Shown here: in pieces, positions 12,301 to 24,100 of the stretch
Layout of the letters: every line of letters begins with the position of its first letter
Numbering within the stretch: position 1 is the first letter of the stretch
DNA from: Atherinomorus stipes
Taxonomy: Eukaryota > Chordata > Actinopteri > Atheriniformes > Atherinidae
Assembly (NCBI GenBank): GCA_023101725.1
Contig: JALJCO010009044.1
Coordinates: 62,001 to 126,000, forward strand
Direction: 5' to 3'
Length of the DNA: 64,000 nucleotides
Made by a program: the position numbers and the translations under genes
Notes under the pieces: model-generated
Told to the model about the DNA's origin: nothing
The model's database searches: none
The model's input: only the letters and a program-made list of their open reading frames with translations

Positions 12301-14969
12301 CTGTAATACTGAATGTGATATGCACTCATGCTGAGCCACAAAATTAAGTACGTAAAAACACATACAAAACAAAATTTCAAGTTGTTCACCTCTTCCCTCT
12401 AACCTTTCCAGTGTTGCAAAGAAAATCTGTTGAGTTGAACAGCAGTTTCACTCATTTAGTAATTAATGTTTTATGTGAAAATGATCCCTGACTGCTTCTA
12501 TGGTCTTTTGGCTTGTGTTGCATAAAGCTACCTCCACTGAAAACTTTTAATTTGCTTCAGTACAGCTCTCTTTAAATATAACAAAGTAGGCCACTGTTTC
12601 CTGATCTGTGACGCAGAATTTTAGCTACATCAGCCTCTGGCTCCCCTTCCACTTCTCACAAAGTTTGGTACTGTTTCTGTATATGCCTCCAGATGCCTAA
12701 AGCAGCATTTAAAGTTTCTTAGAGAGGAAAAAATTGTAACTATAATAAAATGTTTAAAAAGAAATCTCAATGTGAATTCATCCAACTGTACCAAACCAAT
12801 CTCTTTTCAGAATATCTTCTTTAGACATGCACATCATTTTTATTTCCATTTGATTTTACCACAACACCCTCTTTGTTGCTCTTCATCCTGCTTTTGATTC
12901 TACTTTTGTCTTTCTTTAGCCTTTTATTCTTTAAGTTGAACACAAAATTTGATTGTCCATGTTCCCAGAACTGCTTTCACGGTATTACCAAAGCGACGTA
13001 GCCTGACTTCAGTGTTAAATCCAGCTGAAAAGGAGCCTAATCATATCAGTGCTGTGCAGCAAAGAGGGTTATTTGACAGCAGAAAGAGAGACTGAAGGGG
13101 ACAAGAGCCAACCTCATTGCTGCTACAGGGAGAAGCTAATTCTGCTCTTTCAAAGAGCATGAAAAGAACAGCACAGGAGAAGAGAGGAGAGTCAGAGCAG
13201 ATCTGTTCAATTCCATCTTACATCCTACACTGGACATGTGCAACAGGGATTAACAAGGGCAAAGAAAGGTTTTAATGCTGGAAATTTAAGAGAGAATTTG
13301 TAAGGCTGAACGCATCACAGAGAAGACAAAACAGAGAGGAAACAGAAGAACAGACACAGGCCAAGGCAAACTGTATATCACAAAGTGTAAGACTATCCAG
13401 AGCCGTCCTCTCTTTAAAACGCTTGAAGGGGAAGCGCTCTATGTTGGAGAGAAGTGGCTATTCTTCACTTGGGTGCAGCCTCAACAAAATGACCCTAAGT
13501 GTGTCTCTTGGAGACTACATCTACAACTGCTGGCATCTATAACTTCTGGCATAATTAATACCCAGTTGTACTGAAATAAGGAAAGCGGTTCATGGAAGGT
13601 AAGTACAGTAGAATGAAGTGAAATACAGGAGGCAGACTGAGTACAGTGGGTCCCCACGGCCAATTCACATAAGGACAAGCACTAACAAGCTACATTATAA
13701 CAAGCTATCACCTTCTTTTTGCTCTGAAAATATAAATCCGTCACTGATAATGGTCACTGACCCTAAAAAAGTAAAAGCTGTCCATCACACATCTTTTAGA
13801 AAATATCAAAAATATCCAACTACCATGAAAATTTTGTCTGGAGGATCACGGTTAGATGGACTTTTTGGTATTTGAAGATGAATTTGGGTTGACTTTGGTA
13901 CAGTATCCTTTAAAACTGTTAGGAAAAAAATATATCCATTGACATTGACTGTGCAACCTGCTGTCCTTAAGATGGAGAGACCACATAATTGCCAACACAC
14001 AAGTCTGAAGCTGTGATGTGATTTTTAAGACTTAATAAATTTGAAAAGGTTAAGTGAAGCTGTCGTGTTGACTTGGCAGTCATTAATATTCTACGCAGCC
14101 AGGCAAAACCTCTGAGACCTTAAGCACAGGTACATTAGGTGATGGAATATTCTCAGATGAGAAAGATGTGTTGTGTGGTGTAAGTTAAAATACTGACATT
14201 TTACTGCAATATACAAGCCAACCTTTTACAGCAGGAAAAATATTTGATCACTTTATCCTTTGTTTTAGGAGGTGCAGCGATGTTCCCTCTGTGATATCAG
14301 TATATACTGGAGGCACACTTTCTGTAAATCTAATTTATAATTTCCTGGCCCTGAAAGAGCGCAATGTATGTTTTATTAACAAACAAGACAATATAAATGT
14401 GCACATCTGCGAGTGAATGAATTAGAATGTAAACTGCCTTTTCTCTTCATTGGTCCATATCTGTTGTTACTACAGTGGCTTTCTGTGCTTTAATGTTTAC
14501 TCAGTGTTGATGCCTAATACTATATCTCTCCTCCTCTTAATACTGACACAGTTGTGTAAATCAGCACCCCTAAATCTGTTGGACTGCTGCCAAAAGGTGT
14601 TAACTCCAAGTATCAATAGAAATAACTTGTGGTACAACAGTACAACAAGCTCCACACCTGCTTCTCCCACAGCTTGAAATGCAATTACTGTACTACAGTG
14701 GTCAACCAACAATGATCTATCAGTGTATGTTTTCCCTCAGGAACACACACAAGTGTGGTGCGTTTAACCTTCTATGATGGTTGAAGGATAAAAGATCCAT
14801 ATGCAGGGAAAAGGATTTTTAAAATATCATAGGGGAACATCTTTATTATAGGTTTCTAGAGTCAATGTAAACAATGGCTGGTATTGAGTGTTTGGTCCAA
14901 GTCATATTTTACAGCAGTTTATATTTGATAATGTTATCAGCCTGTAAACATAACTCTCACCAAGTGTAT
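9378..14969. other. Mostly unannotated stretch with minor repeats
   Basis: About 9680-9830 resembles a dispersed fish repeat containing ACACACCTGATT. A-, T- and C-homopolymers lie at 10530-10610, and an AT-rich run at 10915-10945. Near 11100-11156 an open stretch ends in a possible splice donor (TTAG|GTAAGC), but I cannot support an exon. No other gene-like signal is seen. Confidence 0.4.
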
Positions 14970-15180
14970 CTATCTGCGGCAGTGGGCGTGTCGTATAGTG
15001 GGCGTGTCCTATAGTGGGCGTGTCGCATTGTGGGTGGGTCTGGTTAGGTTTAGGGGAAGGGTCAGGGGTAGGGCTAGATTTTACCGTGCTCTCACTGGCC
15101 TGGTGGGCGTGCTGCGAGTAACGTCACACTACGACACGCCCACTCTACGACACGCCCCTGTCTTGCGAGCCGCAGATAGA
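14970..15180. mobile_element. Small MITE with GGGCGTGTC tandem repeats
   Basis: The ends share TCTATCTGCGGC (left) and its inverse (right). Just inside the left end are three head-to-tail units of about 17 bp (GTGGGCGTGTCGTATA type), and two inverted units lie inside the right end. The middle holds GGTTAGGTTTAGGGG-like bases. The structure is that of a short foldback element. Family unknown, with no clear target duplication beyond the shared TATC bases. Confidence 0.65.
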
Positions 15181-15287
15181 CCCTTCTCACTCTCACAGAT
15201 CTTCCAGAAAACCGCATGAACTATTCCCTTTGTGTCAAAGTTTGTCAAGTACTGTCCTACCCTGTTTTATTGTCTCTCTTGATTTAA

Positions 15288-15831
15288 AGGTAGAGTCCGG
15301 ATCCCCCCCCCCCCATTTCTGTTTGTACACACTATTCAAACTAAGTGCACCTCTCCTTGGGCTAATGGCCACATCGCTCTTCAGCCTATTCAGCTTCAAG
15401 CCTCTCCTTGAAAGCTCGGAAGCAGGTAAAAGCCAAACCAATTTTAACCCTGGTTTTCCAACGTGCACAATCTCGAAGCTCATTTACCACAAAGTTCTTT
15501 TCTTTGCAGCATCCGTCTTTTTTTTTTTTTTTTTTTCCCCAAGAGTTTGAGTGACTGGCGTCTGCTCCAGTCATGAGCTTATCCCCACAGCGTCATGCCC
15601 TTACCTCTGTCATTGGCTGACTATACAGAAATCTCTGCCCAGAAACGTGCCAAACAGACCAAGACAAAGGGAAAAAGTGAATTACAGACAGGGGGAGAGG
15701 GAGTTGCAAACAAACTTACCACCACATGAGACTATAGGCCCAAAAGTGGGGATTGAGATGAATTTCACTCCAACACAAGTCTAGCGTTTATTTTCAGGGT
15801 GGGGAACTCCAGACTCTACCTTTAAAATACA
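15288..15831. mobile_element. TTAA-flanked non-autonomous element, family A copy 1
   Basis: Ends AGGTAGAGTCCGG and CCAGACTCTACCT are inverted copies, with TTAA directly outside (15284-15287 and 15832-15835). Length is 544 bp. A C-tract (15303-15314) and a T-tract near 15518 lie inside. About 200 bp of the interior match, in inverse orientation, the element at 27937-28219. Open frames inside are not coding-like. Confidence 0.82.
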
Positions 15832-17473
15832 TAACTGTCAGTATCAAATTAGGTAAAGGACACCATAAGTTAAATTAGAAAAACCACAAATATCTGTAAA
15901 ATCTTTCCATGTACTAAACTGAATCCAGTTTATTTTGAAATTTATTTCTTCTCATATATTTAACATATTTTTAGAAATTGTTTTAATTTGCTCATCTACA
16001 ATATAGTGTGTCAAAATCTAGGTTTATAAAGTATTATCATCTTGCCAGGTGCATCTGAAAATACACTGTTAAATAAATTAAAATGTAGGAATAACAAAAC
16101 AAAGCAGTGATCCAGGCTTGACCAACCATATTTCTATTTCCTAACACTTCTGTTTTTGCCTTTTTCATTTGTAATGTCTTTCTATTTACACTTTTGTGAG
16201 TTATCACAGCAGTTTTTCTTTATTAGTACCCAAAGAGCAAGGAAATGTTTGGCCTTATAGTGTTGACTCTGCGTGACTGTGACTGACAAAACTCACCACT
16301 TCACCACCACATAAGGTGTTGAAGGAAATTATGATTATCTATTGTATGTCCAGGCCTGCTCCTCATGGTTGAACCACTTCTGGCAAACAAAACACTTGTC
16401 ATAACCAACATGACATCTGGACCACATCTGGCGACCACAATAACTTGCCAGTGCCATAACTGAACCATAAGTCCCAAAAGTGGCCTGGATCAGGTTCAAA
16501 GATGTCTGCTATCTGGGGCATAATTTACTTGTGAAACAAAGGGGAAAAAAAAAAACAGGAAAAAAAAAGGTTTTCCACAACTGAGGAAGAAATTTGAAAT
16601 GAAAGTTTGTTTCCTAAATTAATCTGAAACAAAAGGCCAACTAATGCATTTTTTAAGAGGGTCAACAATTGGATCTAATTTCAGTAGTCATTTTTCTTAT
16701 ACATCTCTGACGCTGAATCAGACGGAGCAGAGCCTGAGCCCATTACGGGGCAATGTCAGAAGTCTAAGATAGAAGTTAATGACTTGCTGCTTGGAAAAAT
16801 AGACGAGTTTGTCAAAGCTCAAGAAAGAGACTGAGAGTGAAGGAGAGGGATGATTAGAAAGGGCAGACTGAAAAATACAAACAAAAGGGCAAGAAGAAAC
16901 TAAACAGGGACTGAAAAAAAGCAAAAAGAGAAGATATAAACGTTAGGAAAGGCTAAATCAGATTGTGCAGCAAAGTCCTACAGAGTATATATACACGCTT
17001 ACAGTATATAGAGTAAGCATATGAGGGATGGGCGTTAAAGCAGATCAGGCAAACTAAAACAATTAGTGGGTAGTTGTGACATAATTATTAATGTCTGCCA
17101 TTACACACAAGTTTATTTTGTTTTGCTTTGTTTTTTTCCTTTACTTTGCAAAGAGTATTGAGGGTTGCAAAGTTTGTGTTACATCTGTGCACATCAAGGT
17201 GACATCTTTTTGGTGTGCACACTTATTAGAGTGACTAAAATTGCTGCGCTGGCTCCCTGTGTGTTCTAGGATTGATTTTAAAAGTGCTATACCTGATTTT
17301 GCACATTTTCGTACCATGAGTGAGGTGAACAGTTTAGTTTGGACTGTAAGCCACACCCCTAACTATTTTTCCCGGTGAGAAACGCTCCTACTCTCCTTCA
17401 AGAGCCCTTATGATAGAATGTGGTTTTTACTGCGCTCACCGCGGGGTAGGGGCAGAGCATTTAAAAATATAGT
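15832..17473. other. Unannotated stretch
   Basis: No gene seen. The segment around 16380-16510 contains CCACATCTGGC-type repeats and resembles a dispersed fish repeat that I cannot name. A-rich tracts lie near 16540-16570. Confidence 0.35.
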
Positions 17474-17638
17474 CCGTCATTTTCTGTACCACTTATCCAG
17501 TTCAGGGTCGTGGGGGTTGCTGGAGCCTATCCCAGCTATTTTTAGGCGAGAGGCGGGGTACACCCTGGACAGGTTGCCAGTCTGTCGCAGGCCAGCACAG
17601 AGAGACAGACAACCATTCACACTCACATTCATTCCTAG
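17474..17638 (-). mobile_element. tRNA-derived SINE, 3' part only
   Basis: This is the same family as 36510-36880: shared blocks include GGAGCCTATCCCAGCTATT, AGGCGGGGTACACCCTG and AGACAGACA. Only the 3' half in SINE orientation remains. The tRNA-like head is missing, and the copy stops where the hAT-like element at 17639 begins. Confidence 0.75.
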
Positions 17639-19128
17639 CAGTGTTGTTTTTGACAGCTATCTGAGTTTTAGTCTTAGTCTTAGTCTTTCTGACAAAAATG
17701 CTTATTAGTTTTAGTCATATTTTAGTAATTTCTGTATCTGATAGTTTTAGTGTAGTTTTAGTCGACGAATATCAAAAAGGTTTTAGTCTAGTTTTGTCGA
17801 CGAAATTAAAAAACGTTTTAGTCTAGTTTTTGTCAGGTAGGCTATTTTTTTTTTTTTAAAAAAAGAAAAACTGGCCACTAAGAAGACCATGCTGCCGGTT
17901 ACATTTGAGCATATAGGTTTGTATATGAAAACAGAAAGAAAGACTATGTTCCATTGCAAGTGAAGACAGCAGTTAATGGTGAGGGGAGTGCATTGCGTTG
18001 TCTTGTATTATAATCATGTGGCACCTGAAAGTTTAATTTTGTTGTTTTATTGTACTGTGTATTTTTTCTTTACCTGCCAAGGGACTGCTGATGCTAATTA
18101 GCTTTCTAATGACAATCCAACATGTTGCTATATGTTCATTAATATGCACACTGTCCCTGTCAAATAAACAAAAAGTTTGAAGATAGAATAAATTTTAAAG
18201 CTGCTCATAAAAATACTAAATGCAAAAAAGTTTTTAACACACAAACCATCAATTTATTGCAAAATTAAGGTAAAACATAGGGCTGCAAATATCTCAAATT
18301 ACAAACCATTTGGGAGTCTAAACAGCCGGCTCTTTAGGAACCGACTCAAAAGAGCCGGCTTGTTGGGAACCGAATCATAAAGGCCAGCTCTCTGAAAAGA
18401 GACGAACTTCCCACTGTTTCTGATCAGCGCAGCCAAGCAGCTGCGTGTCTGACCGCAGGTGTTCACCAGAGTCCCGCAGCAGTTCAGATACCCGACGGTA
18501 ACACGCAAAAACGCTGTTTAGCAGATAGAAATGACAAAGATTAACATCATGGTTAAGGTCTGGGCGAATATTTATGTAGTTCGGGCGGGTGGCGGTGAGA
18601 GTGTTTCTTTTTCGTTGGACAAGACGCGTTTTAAACATCAAACGTTGGGATCGTTTCCAGATCAGGCAGAGACAGAGGCACTGCTGGTGATGGGAACAGC
18701 GAACACTGTAACAACCAGGGATGATGATCTTTTATGCTGGAATCTCTGAATCAAATAGATAAAGCCCCTACGTGGCAAAATGACAGAGACTGCTGTATTT
18801 ATGTGCGACGTGCGGGTCAGGTTTGACAGGAAGAGCCGCGGTTCGCGGGTCTCGGTTCGGGCGGGTGCGAGTAAGGATGCAACTCCTTTTTAACTTTTGA
18901 CAGACAGATTAATGCAGAATAGGTAGACATTTCCTGCATTATGAACGTCTGACAGACCAGAGATTCACATTTTCGTCCAGTCTCGTCAACGAAAATTTAC
19001 ACACGTCCCGTCATGTTTTAGTCATCAAAGAGACACGTTTAGCTCGTCATTGTTTCGTCATCGTCATGAAAAAAAGGGGCGTCAACGAAATGATTTCGTG
19101 ATTGTCATCGTTAACAAAAACAACACTG
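17639..19128. mobile_element. hAT-like non-autonomous element, 1.5 kb
   Basis: Ends CAGTGTTGTTTTTG and the inverse CAAAAACAACACTG match. Sub-terminal regions are dense in TTTTAGTC and CGTC/GACGAAA motifs in opposite orientation, a pattern of abundant fish hAT derivatives. The 8 bp outside the two ends (ATTCCTAG and GTTGAAAT) do not match, so one flank was probably lost or recombined. Inside, 18320-18400 repeats GAGCCGGCT/AACCGA units. No transposase frame is recognised. Confidence 0.75.
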
Positions 19129-20841
19129 GTTGAAATCACCTGAAGGTTGTCGATGAGGAAAGATAGAGAAATAAAATGGAAGGGTTGGGCACTTGTGACC
19201 TGTATAGAGAACCTACTGCTGTCTTTAAACCATTAAACACTGCCAAGTCCCTGGGCAATCTGCATTCAGCGATATTTACATCTATCTGGTTCGGAATCCA
19301 TCGCCGGACACTACTGCCAGAATAAAGGCATACAAGAGCGCAGTTCTCAACTGTGCTCTTATAACAACTGCCTCAAACAGCTGCTATTAAAACAGAAATT
19401 ACAGAAATAGAATACTATACTTTCCTCTCATTTGACTTATTACAACCTTAGGTTTAGAATGGATAAGGCGCAGTGAAGACATGGGTAAAAAAAAAGGCAA
19501 TAGGACAGGTATGTATGAAAATCAAAGATTATTCTAAATATAAGTGCAACACCTTGTCTTTGTGCTTTTCAGCTGAATATATTTGTAACAGGATTTCCAC
19601 ATCACTCCTAGGAGTTTGCAGTATTTGGGTTAACACATTCCTCTGTTTTAGCTAATAGCTAACGTCAACACATTAGGATCACCGTGGGTGGCTGGTCGCC
19701 TCGATATGATAACAAACCACATCAAAACGTATAAGGTTTTATTTATGGCTAAAACTGTGCTAACTAATATACAGACACACACACATATATATGTGTGTGT
19801 GTGTGTTCAGATGCTTGGGCATTACTTACTGTTGGTGAAGAGTTTGCTGCTAATACGTGTATTTGGAGGGGCTGCCATGGTTTGGGCACCAAAATGCGTC
19901 TGATAGTGCTGATTCACATATTTTTCTTCCTAGGGTGTTTTTCTAGGACAGAATGTGGTAAAAGAAACAAAACAAAAAAAAAAAACACAAGCCCAGCTTT
20001 TTTCCGGCTTGTACACCCGACTGCTACACAACTGTCTGGTGTTTTAGAGGAGCGCTGTGCGTTTTTCTGGCTTGCTCTAAGCATGCAGGCGGCAGGCAAA
20101 AGTGCTTTTTGCCCATCAAGGGGGCGTCTACAGGCCGTGACATCACATAACAACTATCTATGAACTCATTGTAATCATTGTCAAAGCCTTCATGGAAGGC
20201 ACACATGCTGCCTGCTGCATTCGTGTGACAGTGAGGATTTGATGATAGCTCGTAAAAATGGTAATATTTTACACAAAAAGATTTAATAGGGATAATTCAA
20301 GCTTCTATTGATTACATAAAATGTAAATAAAACACTTGTGTGGGGACTTGGCTCATGCATGTTGTCTTAAATTTGTGGCCAGGGAGGGTGTTGTGAATAA
20401 GGTGGTGGTCTTGCACATGCGCTTTATTCAAAAACTCACTGTCTCTGCCTTCTGAATTGCCACAAACATCTCCTATACCACCTTTAAAACAAGTGAAGGG
20501 GTAAATAGCACAACAGTAGTAGTTCACTGAAGAGTGAAATAAAGCCATGTGATCTCATGACTTGCCTTCTCTCTGTAAGCAGACAAACTCATGTGGTGCA
20601 GACCAAAAGCACTTTGCTGTACAGACCTTAAGGCTCTTTTCTGACAGTGAAGAGATCTGGTGGTCTTATGGTGTAGAGAATATTTTCTCAGCATGACTTC
20701 AGTCAGTTGGACCCCCACAAAGGTAAGTTAAATGTTAACAGATAAAGAAGAAAAATTGTGTGGAATCGTGAGGAATTCGAGAACAGAAGTCTCCTTAAGA
20801 TGCTTGAGCCTGGAAATGCAGTGTAGGATGTGTGTGTGTGT
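19129..20841. other. Unannotated stretch with microsatellite and shared repeat
   Basis: A mirror-type microsatellite of (CA)n, (TA)n and (GT)n lies at about 19772-19806. The block 20380-20500 matches 28715-28812 (see that entry). I see no gene. Confidence 0.45.
20380..20500. repeat. Unnamed dispersed repeat, copy 1
   Basis: This shares CATGCGC, AAAAACTC, TCTCTGC, TTCTGAA and a TTTAAA-bearing edge, in the same order, with 28715-28812. The TTTAAA at the right edge fits another TTAA-flanked family, but a partner end was not found. Confidence 0.55.
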
Positions 20842-21129
20842 TCCTGTACTTGCTACACTGTGAGGACCATTTTGCGTGTTTAACCAGCAAAGTGAGGATA
20901 TTTTTGCAAAGTGAAGACATTTTGGCCAGTCCTCACTAAAAAAGCCAAAGAAAAATCAATTTTTGAGGGTCAAGATTTGGTTTTAGAGTTTAGGTTACAA
21001 TTAGGTTTAGGTTAGGGTTAGGGCAAGGGTTAGGTTTAGGCAATCAGTTGTGGTGGTTAAGGTTAGGGTAAGGGGCTAGGGAATGCATTATGTCAATGAA
21101 TGTCCTCACAAAGATAGAAGTACAAGGAT
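20842..21129. mobile_element. Short element with telomere-like GGTTAG repeats
   Basis: The left end (CCTGTACTTGCTACACTGTG then AGGAC) is mirrored by the right end (GTCCTCACAAAGATAGAAGT then ACAAGG). The middle, about 20985-21080, is built of degenerate TTAGGG/TTAGGTT units. Both sides carry GGATGTGTGTGTGTGTG, so the element lies inside or between two GT runs, possibly a long target duplication. Not coding. Confidence 0.7.
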
Positions 21130-24100
21130 GTGTGTGTGTGTGCGCATAACTAGTTAAATTAAAAACCACAATGCAATAACCACATCATAAAAGAGAGCAA
21201 GATGGAGATGATGAAATTCAATAAATCACATTTAACATTTCAAATGCAGCAGAGGTTAAAATGAGACAGCTTGAGGTAGATGTAGTTTTCTCCAGTGATG
21301 GGCCCAAATGAGAAATTTCATCTTTTGCCCCGAATCCCAGGCTCATTAAAACATATCACTACTCTTGTTATGTGGCCATCCAGCAGGAGCACGTCTGTGA
21401 CCCATTCTGGTTAGCAACCATTAAAAAATATTAAGCTAGAAGTAACAGGAGGATGAAGATAAGAGGAGGATAGAGAGGACAGATGAGGTAAAGGGGGTGT
21501 TGAGGCGGACATGCAGCCGGGAAACAAAGGAGTCTTAATTTTACTGTCTTCACCTTTCAGCCTCTCTTAGCCTCCTCGTCTCTTCTCCTCGTTTTCTGCT
21601 GTATGAGTTAATGTAGCATAAAATATGTACTTAGAACCAAGCTCAGGTGCTGCCATAAAATCTCTGTTTGACCATTTGGGCATGTAGCATGTACTCTATT
21701 TCCTTATATATTTTGCATAAAACCGGTGTGGTAGTGATTCACTGTTGATTAATTCAGCTGTGAATAACAGCACAGTTCTGTGTCGTGTCTGTACTTTATA
21801 CAATAAATGCATGTTTGTGTGTGAGTCTATATGAGACTTGTGGTTCCCACTGTCTTTAGTTCCCATATTGCTGTGTAGAGACTACATCCCCATGTTACAC
21901 AGAGGTGTGAAAATATTAATATAAACTAAAACACATTCACTTAGGTGTAAAGCTACTGATTTTATAACATGTAGCACAGTACTTATTCAAAATGTGCTTG
22001 TCTGTGACACAACTTCGAAGTGTGAAGAAGATTGGCTGAATGATTTTCAAGGACAATGAGGAAAATATGAAGAGCAGATAAAGATACTGTATACACATTC
22101 AGATGCCGGGATATGACAGTTGTTTCAAAAACACAAACATTTTAACCCATTTCTTATGTGCACCCCTCATTCATCCCCAAATAAGAACACAGTAGAAAAC
22201 AAAAAACTTCAGAGAAAAGAGGAAGAAAAAAAAATGGAAGGACACCTGATATGAATGTCAAGAATACAAATAAACAAGGTTATTATGTAAAACAAGTCGT
22301 TATCATGCTACCAAAGCTGTGGCTTATTAGGGAACAGGTAAGAAAATAACTGTACATATTTCAAACCTTTATTTATTGTAAAACTGTAAAGCTGAAGGCT
22401 GTGGATCAATGCAACTACAACTATCTCTGTTGAGAATAGGTTGTTTTGTCTCTTGCTTGCAGTGCTATTTATCGATTACTTTGAGTTTTCAAGTTTTTGA
22501 CTATAGAGACGTCTGCCCAGTCAAATTAGATTAAATTAATTAACTCCTTGTTGTGACAAACCTCTCTCTACAAACCATTTTCTTTCTGTTGAACTAATAT
22601 AGTTTGTGCTATTGCTGCTGAGTGCAGTGTCCTCCAAGGCTATGCTTTCAACAGAATGTTTAAACATGATGCTCAAAATGCATGGAAACATTTTTATTGT
22701 CATTTAATGGATTGTATATATAGTGATTAATACAATCTTAGTTACAGTCACAGTCACAGTTTCTCATATTTTTTCATCATTTTAATTGCTTTTCCATTCT
22801 TGGAAATATGCTAATTTGGTGATTTACCAGAAGACCCATGAACACAACGACGTGCACTAGATGAAAGAAATGTAAAGCATTTTGATTGTTTAGTTGTTTG
22901 GTTAAAAGGAAGGTCAATTTCAAAAGAAACCCCTTAGCATAAAACCATAGAGTACAAGTTTGGTAAAAAAAAAAACAAAAAAACAAATAAAACAAGCAAA
23001 CAAACAAACATAACATCTGAAACTATTACAACATATTTTGTATTATACCCTGCATAACAAAAGAGCATTAAAATGTGGTCCTGCTCAAATTTCAACATCA
23101 CCAGTGAGGTAATTTTGAAAGAAATCACATCTTTAAAAAAAAAAAAAACATTTTTAAATGGTTTGGTTGCAACTTTTTTTTTTCATCTTTATCTCTTGTA
23201 GTTTGTTTTCATATTGTTGCAAATTTAGTGTTGTTGTTTTTTATTCATGTGTGGCATTCCATGTACAACAAGCCAAGATAAATATCCCCTCTGGGACAAT
23301 AAAGCGTATCGTATCGTATCGTATCGTATTGTATGGTATCGTAACACTAGTTGGAACAAAGAAGAAAAGTGAGTTATAGCAAAAGTAAACAGAAAAGTTA
23401 CTGTATGCCATCCACCACCCCAACCTGCTGCCTATGAGGGCACTTTTCGTTGTTAAAAATGGCAGCTGATGACATCATCACATTGTAATGAACGTATGGA
23501 AATCATCATCATTGTTACAGGTGCTGTATTTCACCAGAATGGCATAAGCAAGTTTTTGAGTCTTTATATGAAGTGTTATGCACTATATGGACCAACATAA
23601 ACCTTGTCATAAAGGTTGTGTTGACCACTTGGTATGTATATCACTTCTCCCACCTAAAACATATTTTATGAACTTATCTTATGTGGAAGATGAGGCTGAC
23701 AAATAAATGCAAAAACCTCACATATGCACCATTAAAAAAATAAAAAATAAAAAAAGATCATTTGATACATGAAGCTCTGTTTCCCTACTAATCACCCCCT
23801 ATTTTGTCCTCCTCCCGCAGCCAATTCCAGGAATGTCCTCCTTTTAATCGACCACCGACGTTTATCTTTCTGGTTATCCGTCCATCCACTTATTCATCCA
23901 GTCCTGCACTCCCTCCCAGCCCCTTGTCTGATTTCAAGAAAGCCTGCCTTCTAGTTTTTTTTTTCTTTCTTTTTTCAGACTTTGCTCATTCCAGCTAGAA
24001 AGAGAAAACTCCAAATCACTATTGATTTCATTCTCATGAAAAATACATTTTGAGCATTAGGATTCTGACTCAGCCCTCTTTCTGTATCTTCATTGCATCT

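Noticed and set aside
23157..23424. Overlapping open frames around the GTATC repeat
   Set aside because: The frames owe their length to the pentanucleotide repeat and flanking T-rich sequence.
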